This document shows positions 43,583-45,417 of a DNA stretch of 45,417 bases, piece after piece. Source of the DNA: Faecalicatena contorta (GTDB lineage Bacteria > Bacillota > Clostridia > Lachnospirales > Lachnospiraceae); NCBI RefSeq assembly GCF_021531995.1, contig NZ_JAFBIZ010000010.1:1-45417 (forward strand). The letters are read 5' to 3'. Positions within the stretch are counted from its first letter, which is position 1. Each line of letters opens with the position of its first letter. The notes below the pieces were generated by a model. The model was given only the letters and a program-made list of their open reading frames with translations. It had not been told where the DNA came from and did not search any database. The position numbers and the translations under genes are program-made.

Positions 43583-44179
43583 ATGGATTATTACAGCAGC
43601 CAGATGAGCAGGTTGATAGAAGAATTATCATGTCTTCCGGGCATAGGAGCAAAGTCAGCGTCAAGGCTGGCTTTTCACTTGATTCATATGCCGTTGGAAG
43701 ATGTAAAAAGACTTGCTTCAACAATGGTGGAAGCGAGAGAAAATATAAAATATTGCAAAGAGTGCTGTACTCTTACCGATCAGGAATTGTGTCCAATATG
43801 CAGTAACAGCGGAAGAGACCACAATACAATTATGGTGGTAGAAAACACAAGAGACTTGGCGGCTTATGAAAAAACAGGAAAATACAATGGAGTATATCAT
43901 GTGCTACACGGTGCAATTTCCCCCATGCTGGGGATCGGACCGGAAGATATCAAACTAAAAGAGTTGATTGCGCGTCTTCAGGGAGATGTGGATGAAGTGA
44001 TTATTGCTACTAACTCAAGCCTGGAAGGCGAAACGACGGCTATGTATATCAGTAAACTGATAAAACCGACGGGAATTAAAGTGAGCAGGATTGCAAGCGG
44101 CGTTCCTGTAGGAGGGGATCTTGAATATATTGACGAAGTAACATTACTTCGGGCACTGGAGGGCAGAACGGAGCTTTAA
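43583..44179 (+). CDS. recR: Recombination mediator RecR
   Basis: 198 residues, the exact usual length. Helix-hairpin-helix LSCLPGIGAKSASRLAFHL, zinc finger CKECCTLTDQELCPIC, Toprim domain (IMVVENTRDLAAYEKTGKYNGVYHVLHGAISPMLGIGPEDI) and ATNSSLEGETTAMYISKLIKP. It acts with RecF and RecO in gap repair. The ATG at 43583 is preferred to an upstream in-frame codon inside ybaB, with CAGGGAG before it. Confidence 0.94.
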   Translation: MDYYSSQMSRLIEELSCLPGIGAKSASRLAFHLIHMPLEDVKRLASTMVEARENIKYCKECCTLTDQELCPICSNSGRDHNTIMVVENTRDLAAYEKTGKYNGVYHVLHGAISPMLGIGPEDIKLKELIARLQGDVDEVIIATNSSLEGETTAMYISKLIKPTGIKVSRIASGVPVGGDLEYIDEVTLLRALEGRTEL

Positions 44180-44235
44180 TTTGGGACGGAGGATTTTTAA
44201 AAATCCTCCGTCCCAAATTAAAAATCCCCTGTCCC
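44175..44235 (-). repeat. REP-like palindromic repeat, copy D
   Basis: The palindrome arms extend to 24 bp here (44175-44198 with 44199-44222), with the shared 32-bp core at 44183-44214. The extra half-unit AAAAATCCCCTGTCCC lies on the right, so this copy is inverted relative to A and C. Its left end overlaps the recR stop codon. Confidence 0.85.
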
Positions 44236-44250
44236 TAATGAGGTATTAAG

Positions 44251-45345
44251 ATGAAGAAGAAGATAACATCTGTAGATATTGCCCGCGCTGCGGGGGTATC
44301 TCAATCTACGGTATCGATGATATTGAATAAGAAGTATAACATGTCTTTTGCGAAGGAGACTGTGGAAAAGGTGGAAAAGGCGGCAAAAGATTTGGGATAT
44401 CTTCCGCCTAAAAGGAAGGCAAGAAAGGGAACACGCCAGGAGAAGCTGTTGGTGGTTTTTTGCCCGAATCTTACCAATCCTTATTATGTGATGCTTCTTC
44501 AGGGGATTGAGTCTCGTGCGAAAGAGCAGGGATTTGGACTGTTTGTGTGTAATACTCAGCGTGACCTGAAAATGGAGGAAAGATATCTTAAGATGATGTG
44601 GCAGATGCGTCCACTGGGAATTATCTATACGTGTAATCCCAGCCATTGCTTTATGGATTTGGTAGAGGAGATCGGGCAGCAGATTCCCGTAGCAATTGTG
44701 AATAATCAGAATGAAAAAATGGATGTTGATGCGGTAGAACTGGATAATGAGAAACTGGGACGTGTCATGGCCAGGCATCTGTTGGAACTAGGACACTTTA
44801 AAGTTGCTTATATTGCACCGCCTCTTACGGCCAGGCAAAAACAGCGTTCTAAACGTGTAGAAGGTTTTTTAAAGGAATATGAAAAAATGGGATTCAAGGA
44901 TCAGGTGATCATCAAGGCTGCAAAGGAAGAAATTGACCTGGATGTTGCGCATATTGATTCGGAGTATATGATTGGATATGAACTAACGCATGAAGTGGTG
45001 ATGGAGGACCCAGATGTTACGGCAATTGTTGGACTGAATGATATGATTGCATTTGGGATCATGGACGCCCTCCATGAATTTAAGATTAAAGTGCCTTCGG
45101 AAGTATCGGTTATGGGATGCGATAATACGTTGTTTGCTCGAATGCATAACGTGGATCTGACCACAATAGAGCATTTTGTCATATATAAGGGAAGGGACGC
45201 CTGCGATATTATTATGAAAAAGATTGCGCTCCATCATTCAACGTATTCGGAGATGCCTCCAATCAGTACCTATCATGTTGAATATGAGCCGAGATTGATT
45301 GTCAGAGGGACAACGGGGTATGCAAAAAATCAAAGAAGAAAATAA
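44251..45345 (+). CDS. LacI-family transcriptional regulator
   Basis: 364 residues, slightly longer than the 330-340 norm. The DNA-binding head SVDIARAAGVSQSTVSMILNKKYNMSF is followed by a lysine/arginine-rich hinge (PPKRKARKGTRQEK) longer than usual, then a periplasmic-binding-like effector domain (LTNPYYVMLLQGIE, GIIYTCNPSH, VAIVNNQNE, VTAIVGLNDMIAFGIMDAL, VMGCDNTLFARMHNVDLTTIEH). The start lies 12 bp after palindromic repeat D. No sugar genes follow in the window, so the target is unknown; nothing is recognised in 45346-45417. Confidence 0.9.
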   Translation: MKKKITSVDIARAAGVSQSTVSMILNKKYNMSFAKETVEKVEKAAKDLGYLPPKRKARKGTRQEKLLVVFCPNLTNPYYVMLLQGIESRAKEQGFGLFVCNTQRDLKMEERYLKMMWQMRPLGIIYTCNPSHCFMDLVEEIGQQIPVAIVNNQNEKMDVDAVELDNEKLGRVMARHLLELGHFKVAYIAPPLTARQKQRSKRVEGFLKEYEKMGFKDQVIIKAAKEEIDLDVAHIDSEYMIGYELTHEVVMEDPDVTAIVGLNDMIAFGIMDALHEFKIKVPSEVSVMGCDNTLFARMHNVDLTTIEHFVIYKGRDACDIIMKKIALHHSTYSEMPPISTYHVEYEPRLIVRGTTGYAKNQRRK

Positions 45346-45417
45346 AATTAATTCTTTTGGGGAAATTATTACTAATAAATGCGGCAATAGAAACATTTAT
45401 TTACATCATTTTCGCAG

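Overview
The window looks like chromosome of a low-GC, spore-forming Clostridia member, most likely a gut Lachnospiraceae (Blautia/Dorea/Mediterraneibacter type). This is inferred from the protein families and gene order: spoVG, CotS-like, yabP-yabQ-divIC-spoIIE, paired glgC/glgD, DnaD plus DnaC/DnaI-type loader, LacI-controlled sugar operons and extended -10 promoters. No rRNA, tRNA, CRISPR array or intact insertion sequence was seen.

Bases 1-6550 are accessory and worn. They hold an ImmR/ImmA-like repressor-protease pair, two tiny basic proteins, a metallopeptidase gene broken by one in-frame stop, and a type I toxin-antitoxin locus (30-residue holin-like toxin with a convergent antisense RNA). 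These are followed by a repeat-rich sortase-anchored surface protein, and a scar where the 3' end of a sugar-binding/LacI-type gene (minus strand) meets the 3' part of a sodium:solute symporter gene, then a frameshifted gene of unknown function.

Bases 6660-15100 form a carbohydrate region: a mutarotase-like protein and LacI regulator, then an operator-flanked operon for a binding lipoprotein, two ABC permeases, a cytoplasmic GH32 fructosidase and a cytoplasmic GH91-family protein (inulin fructotransferase / difructose-anhydride hydrolase family). I read it as uptake and intracellular breakdown of difructose anhydride III or short fructans. No ATPase gene is present, so a shared MsmK-type ATPase encoded elsewhere is expected.

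Bases 15258-26000: asnS; a VanR/VanS-like two-component pair overlapping a YhaO/YhaN-like (SbcCD-type) pair; and, on the minus strand, murC, dnaD, a dnaC/dnaI-type gene and a PRPP synthase. Bases 26169-30109: glgC-glgD, spoVG and a CotS-family protein. Bases 30164-39463: hup, rqcP, yabP, yabQ, divIC, spoIIE, tilS, hpt, ftsH and a GH13 enzyme. The order matches the origin-proximal region of Bacillus subtilis. Bases 39480-45345: map (minus), a phosphofructokinase, dnaX-ybaB-recR and a second LacI regulator.

Two signals cross gene boundaries. A family of perfect palindromes (GGGACGGAGG-ATTTTT core) occurs four times between genes. At least six perfect DnaA boxes lie in the window, five of them between genes or at a start codon, including a tight cluster upstream of dnaD-dnaC.
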